Positions 53,049-64,000 of a stretch of 64,000 nucleotides of DNA are shown here, in pieces. Below the pieces are notes generated by a model. The model saw only the letters and a program-made list of their open reading frames with translations, ran no database searches and was not told the DNA's origin. Position numbers and translations under genes: made by a program. Source of the DNA: Neocallimastix lanati (nom. inval.) (Eukaryota > Neocallimastigomycota > Neocallimastigomycetes > Neocallimastigales > Neocallimastigaceae); the NCBI GenBank assembly GCA_016946835.1, contig JACVTC010000001.1, positions 163,501 to 227,500 on the forward strand, written 5' to 3'. Numbering within the stretch: the stretch's first letter is position 1; each line of letters starts with the position of its first letter.

Positions 53049-53920
53049 TTTACATCCAAAAACCTTAATATCTATAACTTTATTGAAAAATAATTCATTA
53101 GGAATTTTTTTTTTTTTTTTGTTTTTTTTCATTATTAATACTTTTGATATGGATTTAAAGTTATATAAGGATACGAAGCACAAAGTATAACGGAATCCCA
53201 GAATTTTAGATGGGGAATTTAGCTGAGTTAAGTAGAGTAAAAAGTGCAACAATTTAAGATTTTGGTTCAACCGTTCATGCGCGACCATTTTTTTTGCTGA
53301 GGATTACCAAGGAACGGAGTGAATAAAATTTATACCATTATCCTCTAGGTAGTTTATGAAAGAGGTTTATTAATATATTCTTGACCATTATCAGATATCA
53401 AATTTAAAAAGTAATAATGTTATATGAAGTAGTTATTAGAAAAAAAAAATATATATATATGAAAATTTAATAAAAATATTGAGAGTATCAGATTTATGTT
53501 TGATAAGATAAACCCAAATTTTTTTTTTCTAGAAAAAATCATCGAGAATGGTAACATAAATAATTGAAATCATTATAAGATGTTTCCAGTTTACCAACGA
53601 CATCGAAATGAACGAATTCCATAAAGTTTAGTTTAGTGGCATTATTAGTAGAGGAACAAAAAAAAAAAAGGTTTTTCTTTTTAATTTTATGATTTTTTGC
53701 ATTGGCGTCAGTTTTTGTCATTATGATTTTTAGTATGCTCAGTAACACCATCTTTAATACTATTATTTATAATAATGGCCTTAAACGAGCATGCCATAAG
53801 TTGGGATCCATGATGTAGTATACAAAATTTTTTAAAAATTTTTGGTAACTCTATTATTTGTAGGTACTGTTTCAAAAGCGAATAAAAAAATTTTTTTTCA
53901 TCATTTGCAAAGATATTTGC

Positions 53921-54224
53921 GATTAGATTTTTATTTTTTAAAATATTTGTAAATGATCTTTGTTATTTATCCGTTTTATAAACATAGTACATCCATTTTT
54001 TTTTTTTTTTTTTTTGAGAATGGAATGAGTGGATATTAAATTGTTTTGAATATTTGACGGGTAATCAAGCATTTGTGATTAGATTTTTATTTTTTAAATA
54101 TTTGGAAATGATCTTTAATATTTATCCGTTTTATAAACAGTACATCCATTTTTTTTTTTTTTTGAGAATGGAATGAGTGGATATTAAATTGTATTGAATA
54201 TTTGACGGGTAATCAAACATTTGA
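53921..54224 (-). repeat. Tandem duplication of about 150 bp within the copia element
   Basis: 53921-54076 and 54077-54224 are near-identical. They share gattagatttttatttttt, tttatccgttttataaac, gagaatggaatgagtggata and ttgacgggtaatcaa. Differences are few substitutions and T-run lengths. The reverse strand encodes the segment after protease (YPSNIQYNLISTHSIL), so this part of pol is present twice. Confidence 0.92.
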
Positions 54225-54657
54225 TAGTACAAAAATCGTTATTTTTAAATTTTTTTTTTTCATCGTAAGTACCTACCTACGTTTTCAACTTTATCTAAAA
54301 TTACCATTTGGATAAATAATATTTTTATTATTTACTTTGTTTTAAATTATTTAAATTGTTTTTTTAAGTTATTAGTTAAATTGATATCAGGACCACTATC
54401 AATGATCCAATGAGTGGAATTAGTATTTATTTTTTAATTGCTGTGTTATTACAGTTTTGAATGACTGAAATACTTCCTGTACAAAATCAATATATATTTC
54501 ATCTTCATTGTCATCATTATTTTCGAAAGAATTATTGCTATTATTGTTATTACAATGATCATTTTTATCATAATTACTAATCCTAAAATTATAACCAAAG
54601 GTTAACTTCACTATACTAAATAAAAATATCAGGTGTTTGGCCATATTGATAGAAACA

Positions 54658-54704
<47 letters not shown>

Positions 54705-54999
54705 TTCAATCATGCTATAAATAGTCTTACATCCTAGTAAATATTCTTGATTTGATTTTTTTCGAAATTCGAAATTGTTTATAATAATGGGATTGAACAT
54801 CACTGTCTGACTTTTATTTGACTTCTGTTCATCTTCGAAAATTGAATTTCATTTTCAATTTAAAAAAAAAGTATCTAAATCATTGGCAATTAGATATCTT
54901 TTTAATGGCTCAAACCAATCAAAAAAAAATTTTTTTTTATTATTTATTTAATTTGAAATCTTTAATCTCAAAAAAACGAATTTTGTTACATTTCTCATA

Positions 55000-55420
55000 A
55001 TATTTATTAATGATGATCAACAAGTGAATACCTATTTTTACTTGGTAACAACCCCCCTATCTCATGGAAATCTCTACTACAGAAAAACTAGTATCATTAT
55101 CTACTGTTGAAGCTGAAATTTGTTAGTTTTACTGAAGGTACTAAACAAGCTTTATGACTCGAAAATTTATTTAAAGAAAATTTAAATCAAGATATAAATT
55201 TTAAAATGATGAGTAGATAGATGGTAGATAACAAAACATGTATTGCAATAACTCAAGATATAAATTCTAAAAGGAAGATGTTAAGCATATGACAAGATAT
55301 AAATTTATTCAATAAAAAGATTATGAAAAATGAAATTGAATAAGAATACTTCAATACTGAAAATATGTTGGCTGATTCCAGTTAACTAAAAGTATTTCAG
55401 GAGTACAAATGACAAAATTC
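55000..55420 (+). pseudogene. Copia RNase H C-terminal fragment on the + strand
   Basis: Forward-strand pieces in order are STSEYLFLLGNN and then PISWKSLLQK (55020-55085), a frame-shifted SFTEGTKQALWLENLFKENL (55122-55185), MVDNKTCIAI (55220-55250) and EYFNTENMLAD (55345-55377). These match the copia RNase H consensus (STSGY-x-FLLG-NPISW, E-A-E-Y, D-N-K-S, A-D-I-x-T-K), with several stops. The orientation is opposite to the pol remnant immediately to its left, whose RNase H breaks off just where this one begins. Confidence 0.85.
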
Positions 55421-55436
55421 ATAAATTTAATTTTAT

Positions 55437-55504
55437 AAAAAATAATAAATAATAAATAATAAATAATAATAATAAATAATAATAAATAGTAAATAGTGAT
55501 AGTA

Positions 55505-55555
<51 letters not shown>

Positions 55556-55710
55556 TAACAAATAATAATAATAAATAATAAATAATAAATAATAATAACA
55601 AATAATAAATAATAAATAAATAATCACTAATTGAATAATAAATAATAAATAATTGAATAATTAAATAATAATAATAAATAATAATAATATTATTAATAAT
55701 AATAATAAAA
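55437..55710. repeat. (AAT)n/AATAAAT satellite
   Basis: Continuous AAT and AATAAAT repeats lying between the RNase H fragment and the purine run at about 55753. Overlapping reverse frames are repeat translations. Confidence 0.9.
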
Positions 55711-55724
55711 TACTGTATATAATA

Positions 55725-55845
55725 TTAAAAATATTATATTAATACTTAATGTAGGGGGAAAGTTTATAATATTTTAATGTGTACAAAGTTTAAATATTTT
55801 AAATTTTGTGTACATTAAAGTATTAATAAATATTTATAATGTTTG
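55725..55845 (+). repeat. Polypurine tract and nested inverted repeat, possible LTR remnant
   Basis: AGGGGGAAAG at 55753-55762 follows the RNase H fragment on the same strand, the position of a copia polypurine tract next to the 3' LTR. Just after it, ttaatgtgtacaaa is mirrored by ttttgtgtacattaaa (about 55773-55820). An outer pair, atattaatacttaatg and cattaaagtattaata, flanks that. No matching 5' LTR was found, so the LTR reading is inference. Confidence 0.4.
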
Positions 55846-56169
55846 ATTATGTAATAAACTGAATATAAAATATAAAAAGAAAATTTATTTTTATAAAATT
55901 AAAAGTATTTAGAGTTTTTTTTCTTTTTTTTTTTTTTTTTATTTTTTTTTAAAGATCATATTGAATTATATATAAATAAATATAAAAAAAATATAAAAAT
56001 TAAATAAATAAAATTGAATTATTGTAATTAACACTTTTTTTTCATTTTTTTTTATTTTATTTTTTTTTTTTTTTTGTAGTGTTCAACAGCAACATTTTAT
56101 TATTGACTCTGTAACCAAACCTTAATTAAATAATTTTTTTTTTTTTTTTAATAATTTTTAATTTTTCAG

Positions 56170-56265
56170 ATTTGTACAACAACCACCATTACCTTCCTTT
56201 ACATTAGAGAGAAGATTTCAAAGAAAAAAAAATCTATTAAAACTAGTCTTGAATAATAATTTGAA
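56170..56265 (+). other. Orphan exon-like stretch after a strong 3' splice-site sequence
   Basis: Directly after tttttaatttttcag at 56155-56169 the forward strand reads FVQQPPLPSFTLERRFQRKK then NLLKLVLNNN in one open frame with normal amino-acid use, about 32 codons, before a poly-T run. No matching upstream or downstream exon could be found within reach. It may be the last exon of a short gene, a relic, or chance. Confidence 0.3.
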
Positions 56266-57184
56266 TTTTTTTTTTTTTTAACTTTAGCAATTAAATAAAA
56301 TAAAATAAAATAAAATATTAATAATAATAATAAAAATACTAATAAATGATCATAAGATGAAATTTTAAATATTTTTTAATATTTTTATTTTAGAAAAAAA
56401 AAAAAGTATTTTTAAATATTATTTGTTAAATAAGAAAAATGAAAGATCTCTATTAAATAGTTTTTTTTTTAAAGTAAATAATTACTTTATCTATTTACTA
56501 TTCACCATTTAATCTAAATACTAATATTATAAATTTTTATTGCAATGGAAGATGTTAACATATACTACTGAATATTATTAACTTTATAATATTATAAAAA
56601 AAAAAAAATTATAAATGATAATAATTTCATTTTGTAAAATGTAAATTTTTTATTTTTTTCAAGTTTTTGTAAATTTATTAATGGTTAAAGGTTTAATATT
56701 ATCTAATAAGTCTCATATCTTTTATTAAAGTTAAGGGATAAAGAGATGATTTATATTTACAGTTCATTTATTTATATTTATAATTTATTTATTTATATTT
56801 ATAATTTATTTATTTATATTTATAATTCATTTATTTATATTTATAATTATCTTTCACTTAAATAGTAGTTATCTCTATTAATATTTAAAATCCTCCTTTT
56901 GTATGAAATTATTCCATTTTTCATTATTAATGTTTATCTTATCTGTTAAAAATCTTATTTCTATTTCATAATTCTAATCCTTTTAGTTACAAGTTCACAA
57001 AAGTATTTGCAAAATATTTCATAATATAAATATTTGTTTAGTCAGCAGATAACAAATAAAACAATTAGTTTTTAATATTCACATCTGAAAATTTTTAAAT
57101 TTTAAAATATTCCTTTTTTTTTTTTTTTTTTATATAATATTTTAAATTATTTATTATTTATTATTATTATTATTATTAAAATTA

Positions 57185-57345
57185 TTTATAAATTATTTAA
57201 TTATTTATTATTTATTATTTATTATTTATTATTTATTATTTATTATTTATTATTTATTATTTATTATTTATTATTTATTATTTATTATTTATTATTTATT
57301 ATTCAATTATTTATTATTTATTATTTATTATTTATTATTTATTAA
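57185..57345. repeat. (TTATTATTTA)n satellite
   Basis: Same family as 48031-48260, with one ttattcaattattt variant near 57300. Confidence 0.9.
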
Positions 57346-58195
57346 TTATAATAAATACTTTTTAATTAAAATAAAAAAAAAAAATAGAAAAACTTTAATT
57401 AATAATAAAAATGAATTTATTAAAAAAAAGAATTTTTTTTTTATTTTAACTATTTTAAGATAATAATTATTTATTTATTTACTTATTTATTCATTCATTC
57501 ATTAAATTAAAAATATTTTTTTAAAAAAAAATAATTGTTTAAAATATTTTTATTGGAGTATAATCAACTAAAATTAACAAAAATCTATATTTTTTAAGAA
57601 ATCTAATTAGTTTATTTTTAGTGAATAATTATTAATCTTAACAAAAAATAATTGAATAATAAATAATGAAAAAAGTATTTATTAATAAACAATAAATAAT
57701 AAATAATAAATAATTGAATAATTAAATAATTGAATAATTAAATAATTAAATAATTAAATAATAAATAATAAATAATATTATTATTTAGTGAAGTATAAAA
57801 TAATTAAATATTTTATTATTAAAAGTTTAACCTTTTATTTAACTTATTCTTTTTTTTTTTTTTTAAAAAAAAATATATATATATTAAATAATTATTTTAA
57901 AGTTTAACCGATTCAATAACAATTAGTTTAAATTGGTTTATCCTTTTATATTATATATATATATATATATTTGTAGAGATTTAATTATTTTGAATTTTAT
58001 ATAAATACATCATAATTTCATCTGAGTAAAAAAAAGAAGTATATTATATATCAATCAATAAATACAAAGAAATATATAATTAAATTATATATATATATAA
58101 TTTTTTTTTAAAATTAAAATTAAATTTAAATATTATATCTTGATCATCTATTAGAAATTCAATTTATTTTTTGAAAAAAGAAAAAGAAAAAAAAA

Positions 58196-58783
58196 ATGAG
58201 TCAAGTTCTTAAAGAAGTTTTAGCTGCTAATGAAAAATATGCCTCTACTTTTGGAGAAGAAAAGGCCTCTTTACCTATTCCACCTGGTAGAAAATTTGCT
58301 GTTGTCACTTGTATGGATGCTAGATTAGATCCTGCCAAGTTTGCTGGTTTATCAGAAGGAGATGCTCATGTCATTCGTAATGCTGGTGGTAGAGTCACTG
58401 AGGATGTGATTCGTTCCTTAATCATTTCTCATAAACTTTTAGGAACTCAAGAATGGTTTGTAATTCATCATTCTGATTGTGGTATGCTTACCTTCTCTAA
58501 TGAAATCATTTATGATTTACTTTCAGAAAGTCTTGAATCAGCAGCTATCGGTGAAAATGGATGGTATAATCCTGTTAAGGAAGGTGGATCAGAAGCTGGA
58601 CAATATATTAACTTTTTACCATTTAAAAATCTTGAAAAGAGTGTTGTTGATGATGTACGTTACATTAGAAATCATCCTCTCGTTCCTAGAAATATTCCAA
58701 TTTATGGTTATTATTATGATGTTAAAACTGGTAAAATTGTTGAAGTTCCAGAAGCTACTCAAATTGGAAAAGCCAATCAATAA
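58196..58783 (+). CDS. Beta-class carbonic anhydrase, single exon
   Basis: 195 aa, intact, intronless, beginning [20 protein letters not shown]. It carries the beta-CA signatures. VTCMDARLD holds the zinc ligand C39 and the D41/R43 dyad. [15 protein letters not shown] follows at 61-75. [10 protein letters not shown] holds the zinc ligands H92 and C95. The enzyme interconverts CO2 and bicarbonate. The length and the short C-terminal half ending in a strand ([16 protein letters not shown]) fit the small bacterial-type beta-CA group rather than the longer plant-type enzymes. No signal or transit peptide is seen, so it is probably cytosolic, where bicarbonate would feed carboxylations. A bacterial origin by transfer is plausible for anaerobic fungi, but a tree is needed. 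Base use is much richer in GC than the flanking DNA. Confidence 0.95.
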   Translation: MSQVLKEVLAANEKYASTFGEEKASLPIPPGRKFAVVTCMDARLDPAKFAGLSEGDAHVIRNAGGRVTEDVIRSLIISHKLLGTQEWFVIHHSDCGMLTFSNEIIYDLLSESLESAAIGENGWYNPVKEGGSEAGQYINFLPFKNLEKSVVDDVRYIRNHPLVPRNIPIYGYYYDVKTGKIVEVPEATQIGKANQ

Positions 58784-60051
58784 ATTCAAATAGAAATAAT
58801 TAATAATTAAAATAGTGGTTGAATGTTTTTTTAATTATTAATTTATTATTATTATTATTATTATTATTTTTTTTTCTTAATCTTTATCAATCTCTATATA
58901 ATTAATTTAAAAATTCATATCGTAATTTAAATCACTAAATTTTAACTACATTTAATGTATATTATAATTTTATAATAATTAACATATTAAAATTATTCAT
59001 AGATTTATCATTATACATAACATTATTAATTTTTTTTTATATATTTTATTTTATAAACATTATTAATTATATTTTTTTTAAAATTTATATGAATTTTTAA
59101 AATTATAATTTCTATTTCAAATTTTTCTTTATTTTTATTTTTTTTTTTTATTTCTTATAATTTATTTTATTTTATTTTATTTTATTTTTTCTAATATAAA
59201 AATAAAAATAAAAAATAAAATACATTAAAATTTAATAGTTTCAATGTTCATGACTTTTTTTTTATTTTTTTTTTTATTATCTAATATTCATTATCTTAAT
59301 AATTTAATTATTAATTATTTAAACTATATAAAAATCTATTTTAATTTATATTTATTAATTTTTTTTTTTTTTAAATACTATATTAAATTATCTTTTATTT
59401 TTTTTATTTTTTATTTTTTATTTTTTATTTTATTTACTAATTTATTTTTTTTTTAAATTTTTATTTTATCTTACTTTTTTTTTTTATTTTATTTTATACA
59501 ATCTGTACTTTATATTTATACTTCAACTATTTATTTTATTTTATTATATTATATTATAAAAAAAAATTAATATTCATTTTATTGTTTAATAAAAAGTTTA
59601 ATATTCACTCTCTCTAAAACCATTAGAAATCGTGTCTTAAATTATTTAATACTACTATATTTACTACATCATCGTTCTTTGTTCATCATCGTTCTATTCT
59701 TTTAATAAATAGATTAAAAGGTACTAAGCTGATTTCAGTAAACTTTAACATAATATCTATCTTTTAGATAGTCCATTCAACCCCTAATCCGGAATAAGTA
59801 ATTTTTTTTTATTTCACATTACTATTTTAAATATTATTATGTCCTAATTGAACAAAGTATTATTTATTTTTATTTTCTTTATTAATACCGCATTTTTTTT
59901 TTGTCATGTAATTAATAAATGAATAAATGAATAAAGATTAAAGTTCGTAATAATTGCGGCTTTAAAAAAAAAATTGACATATTATCCATGGTATCTTCAT
60001 AATTTGAATAATGTGCCATTTTAAATATTGTTTTTTTATAAGATAAATAAC

Positions 60052-60104
<53 letters not shown>

Positions 60105-60129
60105 GTTATTAATAATATTATTAATTAAA

Positions 60130-60173
60130 GTTAAATAGGACATATATTGTTTACAATATATGTCCTATTTAAC
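60130..60173. repeat. Perfect 21-bp-arm hairpin with a 2-nt loop
   Basis: gttaaataggacatatattgt (60130-60150) and its exact reverse complement (60153-60173) flank tt. It sits between an (ATT)n tract and homopolymers. It is too far from any gene end to be a terminator; a small foldback element or replication palindrome is likelier. Confidence 0.9.
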
Positions 60174-60354
60174 AATAGTGATATTATTTTTAATATGTTT
60201 TTTTTTTTTTTTAAAAATATATAATTTTATTGGATAATTTTTATTATTACTCAACTTTTTTTTTTTTTTTTTGTCTTTTAATATTTTTTTAATATATGAA
60301 TACTTGGATTAATAAATGATTGAATAATAAATGATTGAATAGTATAAATAATAA

Positions 60355-60545
60355 AAAAGAGTATTTATTAATAAATAATAAATAATAAATAATAAATAAA
60401 AAGAGTATTTATTAATAAATAATAAATAATAAATAATAAATAATAAATAATAAATAAAAAGAGTATTTATTAATAAATAATAAATAATAAATAATAAATA
60501 ATAAATAATAAATAAAAAAAAGTATTTATTAATAAATAATAAATA
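60355..60545 (-). repeat. Minisatellite, reverse-complement copies of the 47687-48030 unit
   Basis: The word gtatttattaataaataata occurs four times (near 60361, 60403, 60463 and 60524), each preceded by aaaaaga or aaaaaaa and separated by AATAAAT units. Read on the reverse strand it is the same unit as the larger array at 47687-48030. Confidence 0.9.
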
Positions 60546-60803
60546 ATAAATAATTGAATAATAATAATGGAACACAATTAATAATAATTATAGTAATTGT
60601 TTATTTTTATTTATTAAAGTTTTATTTTTAATGTTATTTTTATTATTTTTAATTATTTTTATTTTTATTTTTTAATTTATTTTTAATATCAAATTCTAAA
60701 ATTTTTATTATTAAATAAAGTTATTTCACATTTGAATTTGAATTTGTTCCACTTTTATAGGTGGAATTATTAAAATTAAAAAGTTCCATTTATAGATAAA
60801 AAT

Positions 60804-60839
<36 letters not shown>

Positions 60840-63148
60840 TTTTGAATAATTTTTATTCCAAAAAAAAAAAATATATATATATATATCTTTAGATATAATA
60901 TTTTTTTTTAACTATATTAAATAAAAAGAAAAGTTCTTTTAATAATAACTAAAATAATAATAATAATAATAACTAAAATAACTATATATAATTATTTAAA
61001 TAAATTATAATAAAGTAAATTTAATTATTATATATATATATATTATAATTTAATTAAATAGTTATATAGTATAGTATATTATGTTAGTTAATAGAATCAA
61101 AATCAAAGAATTATTAATGATTAAAAAACCATTACCATCATTATTAAAAATATTAATTTTTTGGAAATGAGACAATCCTAATAAATATCTTTTTTTTTTT
61201 TTCTATTTAAATAGGTTACATCAGTATGACATCAGTATATTTTCGTATGAAGGGATACAATTTTTTTTTTTTTTGTTTCTATTTTTTTAATTATTGTTTC
61301 TGTATATTAATAATTAATAATAATTTAAAAAAAAAAGAAAAATTAATTTTTTTTTTGTTTATTTTTAATTATATTAATATTTAATGATAATTCATCATAA
61401 ATTAAATTAAAAATAACATTTTTTTTTTTTTTTAAAATTTAATATGAACAATATCAACTCCTTTTATTAGTTCATAACAACATATTAATTAATAATTATT
61501 GTTATTTGTTGTTAGCAATGTTGTGTATAACCATGTAATCATAAATTATAAACTAAAATTTTATTTTATTTTATTTCTTTTATTTTTAAATCATTACTAA
61601 TAAATAAATAAAGGAGGTCTCCTTTCATTACCTTTATAAAGATAATACTTTATATAATAAATAATAATAATAAATAATAATAATTAATAATTAATAATTA
61701 ATAATTAATAATTAATAATTAATAATTAATAATTAATAATAAATAATAAATAATAAATAATAATAAAATTGATTCTTTTATAAATAATATATTTAAAATA
61801 ATTATTATGGTTAAAGGGGGATAAAAAAAAGGCTTTCGGGGTTTTAGTAATCATAATTGAAATTATTAAATACAGTAATAAATTATTAATTTTAAGCTTT
61901 TTTTTTTTTTTATTTTTTATTTTTAATTTTGTATTATTTTTTTTTTTTATTATTTATTTAAATTCAGATAAACATAAAACATAGATAATAAAATATATAT
62001 AATTTGAATATTTCATATATTGGTTATTACCTAAAATTTCATTGTTATTTCATTGTTATTTTTATTTTTTATTTTATTTTTTATTTTATTCCAAGTAAAA
62101 AAAAAATATAAATATAAATATTTAGATTAAAAAATATATATAATAGTGATATATAAATATATATTATTGTATATTTTTTTTATTGGTTAAATTTTAATAT
62201 TTAATAGTTGTTATTATTAATGGAATAAATTCTAAATGAATAACTTTATTCAGTAATGAATTTAAAATGAAACAAAAAAAAAAAAAAATAAAAATAAATA
62301 AAAAATAAAATTTAAATGAATAAAAATTACTATAAATTTAGAGTAAACCTATTTAATACTTTACCAAATAAAATAAAGTTCTCTATATAACACCTATTTT
62401 TTATAATATTAAAATATTAAAACGGAATATTTCCAATAAACAATCATTATAATGATTTTATAATTATCATAATTAGTTTTGATTATTATTTTTTATTTAT
62501 TAATCTAAATTATATTTAAAATAAAAAAAAAAAATTAATCAAAGACAAAAAAAATAATAGTATTTTTTTTTAATTATAATTATTATCCAATTATATCAAC
62601 TATTTATATAAAATAATATATTAAAGTTGTTGGTATCACTATTGTAATAACTGGTAAAATAAATATATTTAAATAAATATATTTAAATAAATAAATAATA
62701 AATAAAATTAATATATAAATTATATTAATATATAAAATATAATAAAATAAATTAATACTACTACTACTACTAATAATAATAATAATAATAAAATAATTTT
62801 TTTTTTTTTTTTTAAATTATTATTGTTCCTTTATCATAATAATATATTAATAATTTTAATTAATATATTTTTATCATTTCCTATATAATATACTTTATTT
62901 TCAATATCGTATATAAAGAAGATTTTGTACTTTTTTTTTTAAAGTATACAAAAAAAAAATAATAATAATAAAAAATAAAAATAATAAAAAATAAAAATAA
63001 TAAAAAATAATAATATAAAAAGATATAAACAATTATTATTAGTTATTATTACTTTAATTTATTTTTAAAATTTTATATAAAAAAGAAAAAAAAAAAAAAA
63101 TTTTTTTTTTAGAATTATATTAATATTTAATTAAAGAATAAAAAAAAA

Positions 63149-64000
63149 ATGAAATTCACTTCTATTTTAGGTTTAATGACTTCTGCTTCATTAGCTTTCG
63201 CTGATGTTTCTTTAAGAGAAGCGGCTCATGATTTTTTAATTGGAGTGGCCGCTAATACCAATAGATTTGATAGTGAAGCTTATTTAGAGGCCACCAGTCA
63301 ATTTAATTACATGGTAGCTGAAAATGGCTGTAAATTATCAGGAATTCAATATAATCAAGGAGTTTTCGATTTCAGTGACTGTGACGCTCATTACAATAAA
63401 GCCGTTGAATTAGGAATGAAATTTAGAGGTCATTGCTTAGTTTGGCATTCCTATCAACCACAATGGTTCCAAGATTTAAAAGGTGAAGATTTAAGGAAGG
63501 CTATCGTTGAACATATTACTAAGGTATTAACCCACTATAAAGGTAAAATTGATACTTGGGATGTTGTGAATGAAGCAATTGACGATGATGATCAAGGGGG
63601 TTGGACATTAGCCAACAATTTTATTAATAATGAAGTTCCTGATCTAATAGAATTGGCTTTCAAAACCGCTCGTGAAGTTGATCCTTCCGTTAAATTATTC
63701 TATAATGATTTTAAGCGAATTAAATCTGTTTATACCTTTGTGAAGGATATGAAGGAACGTGGTGTTCCCATTGATGGTGTTGGTTGGCAATATCATGTCA
63801 ACATTGCTCGTTACCATAAATACGAGGATGTTTTAGATATTATGAAGAAGTTTGGTGAAATTGGAGTGGAAGTTCAAATTACGGAAATGGATGTCAATGG
63901 TATTACCGAAGCCAATGATCAAGACTTTGAATTAGAAGCTAAAATATACGAAGAAGCCCTCAGAGCCTGTTTAAATAGCGGTAACTGCACAGGATTTTTA
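63149..64000 (+). CDS. GH10 endo-1,4-beta-xylanase, secreted, 3' end outside the window
   Basis: 284 codons are visible with no intron or stop. Residues 1-18 (MKFTSILGLMTSASLAFA) form a signal peptide, with cleavage likely before D19. The GH10 catalytic barrel follows: GCKLSGIQYNQGVFDFSDCD at 60-79, FRGHCLVWHSYQPQW at 92-106, TWDVVNEAID at 136-145 with the acid/base E142, LFYNDF at 183-188, GVGWQYHVN at 210-218 and VQITEMDVN at 242-250 with the nucleophile E246. The frame stays open at the edge in CTGFL, where the last barrel strand is expected. It hydrolyses internal xylan bonds. In anaerobic fungi such enzymes often carry dockerin or carbohydrate-binding modules after the catalytic domain; here that part is not visible. 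Composition is far richer in GC than the upstream DNA. Confidence 0.96.
   Translation, partial: MKFTSILGLMTSASLAFADVSLREAAHDFLIGVAANTNRFDSEAYLEATSQFNYMVAENGCKLSGIQYNQGVFDFSDCDAHYNKAVELGMKFRGHCLVWHSYQPQWFQDLKGEDLRKAIVEHITKVLTHYKGKIDTWDVVNEAIDDDDQGGWTLANNFINNEVPDLIELAFKTAREVDPSVKLFYNDFKRIKSVYTFVKDMKERGVPIDGVGWQYHVNIARYHKYEDVLDIMKKFGEIGVEVQITEMDVNGITEANDQDFELEAKIYEEALRACLNSGNCTGFL

Larger units (their letters stand above)
55846..58195. other. Intergenic DNA with one exon-like island
   Basis: Mostly homopolymers and TTATTTA satellite (57185-57345). At 56170-56265 there is an exon-like open stretch (separate entry). (ATTTATTTATATTTATA)n repeats lie near 56763-56847. A single copy of the AAAAGTATTTATTAATAAA word lies near 57670. 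No other coding signal is seen before the carbonic anhydrase start. Confidence 0.55.
58784..63148. other. Intergenic DNA between carbonic anhydrase and xylanase genes
   Basis: No gene is supported in these 4.4 kb. At 59590-59800 GC is slightly raised (for example catcatcgttctttgttcat, and caacccctaatccggaataa near 59777), perhaps old element debris. The hairpin at 60130-60173 and satellites at 60060-60105, 60355-60545 and 61660-61765 are listed separately or are plain (AAT)n. The promoter of the xylanase must lie toward 63148 but has no distinguishing site. Confidence 0.55.

Noticed and set aside
54818-55000. 60-codon forward frame beginning MTSVHLRKLNF
   Set aside because: The reverse strand of the same stretch carries a copia gag motif in line with the rest of that element, so the forward frame is taken as a shadow.
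58479-58793. 104-codon frame overlapping the carbonic anhydrase
   Set aside because: Shifted frame within a gene whose catalytic motifs fix the correct frame.
59960-60010. ccatggtatct near 59989 as a copia primer-binding site
   Set aside because: Only TGGTATC of the usual initiator-tRNA match is present and no LTR or gag lies beside it.

Overview
The window is eukaryotic and extremely AT-rich. Between genes there is almost nothing but A/T homopolymers, (AT)n, (AAT)n and AAATA-type satellites. GC rises only inside genes, and introns have GTAAG-type donors and T-rich ends in AG. Asn-, Ser- and Gln-rich low-complexity proteins, a secreted GH10 xylanase, a bacterial-type beta-carbonic anhydrase and decayed Ty1/copia elements together point to an anaerobic gut fungus (Neocallimastigomycota). 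The family assignment is inference; the composition and gene structures are read directly.

Layout. 1-11847: gene-poor DNA with satellites, one perfect 56-bp inverted repeat (5554-5684), an older inverted-repeat pair (709/3173) and a decayed coding-like patch (4181-4660). 11848-15352 (+): SAP-domain protein in at least three exons. 17807-19821 (+): divergent Derlin-like ERAD protein in two exons. 21816-26028 (-): complete seven-exon RRP6, nuclear exosome 3'-5' exonuclease. 27358-29779 (+): four-exon UPF3, nonsense-mediated decay factor. RRP6 and UPF3 are divergent neighbours across 1.3 kb, so two RNA-surveillance genes share one intergenic space. 31919-33130: decayed copia gag-integrase. 35488-40399 (-): unrecognised two-exon protein of about 1532 aa with an N-terminal hydrophobic pair. 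40400-50885: about 10 kb without a supportable gene. 50886-55835: rearranged copia remnants in opposite orientations. 58196-58783 (+): beta-carbonic anhydrase. 63149-64000 (+): GH10 endo-xylanase, cut by the window edge.

Most short open frames in the AT-rich DNA are translations of simple repeats and are left out. Exon joins were made by hand from splice signals and frame continuity. They are strongest where a known domain crosses the join (RRP6, UPF3, SAP, Derlin). No undescribed defence or mobile system was found. The items most worth a second look are the copia rearrangement with its two oppositely oriented halves, the 56-bp foldback, the RRP6/UPF3 pair and the large unrecognised membrane protein.
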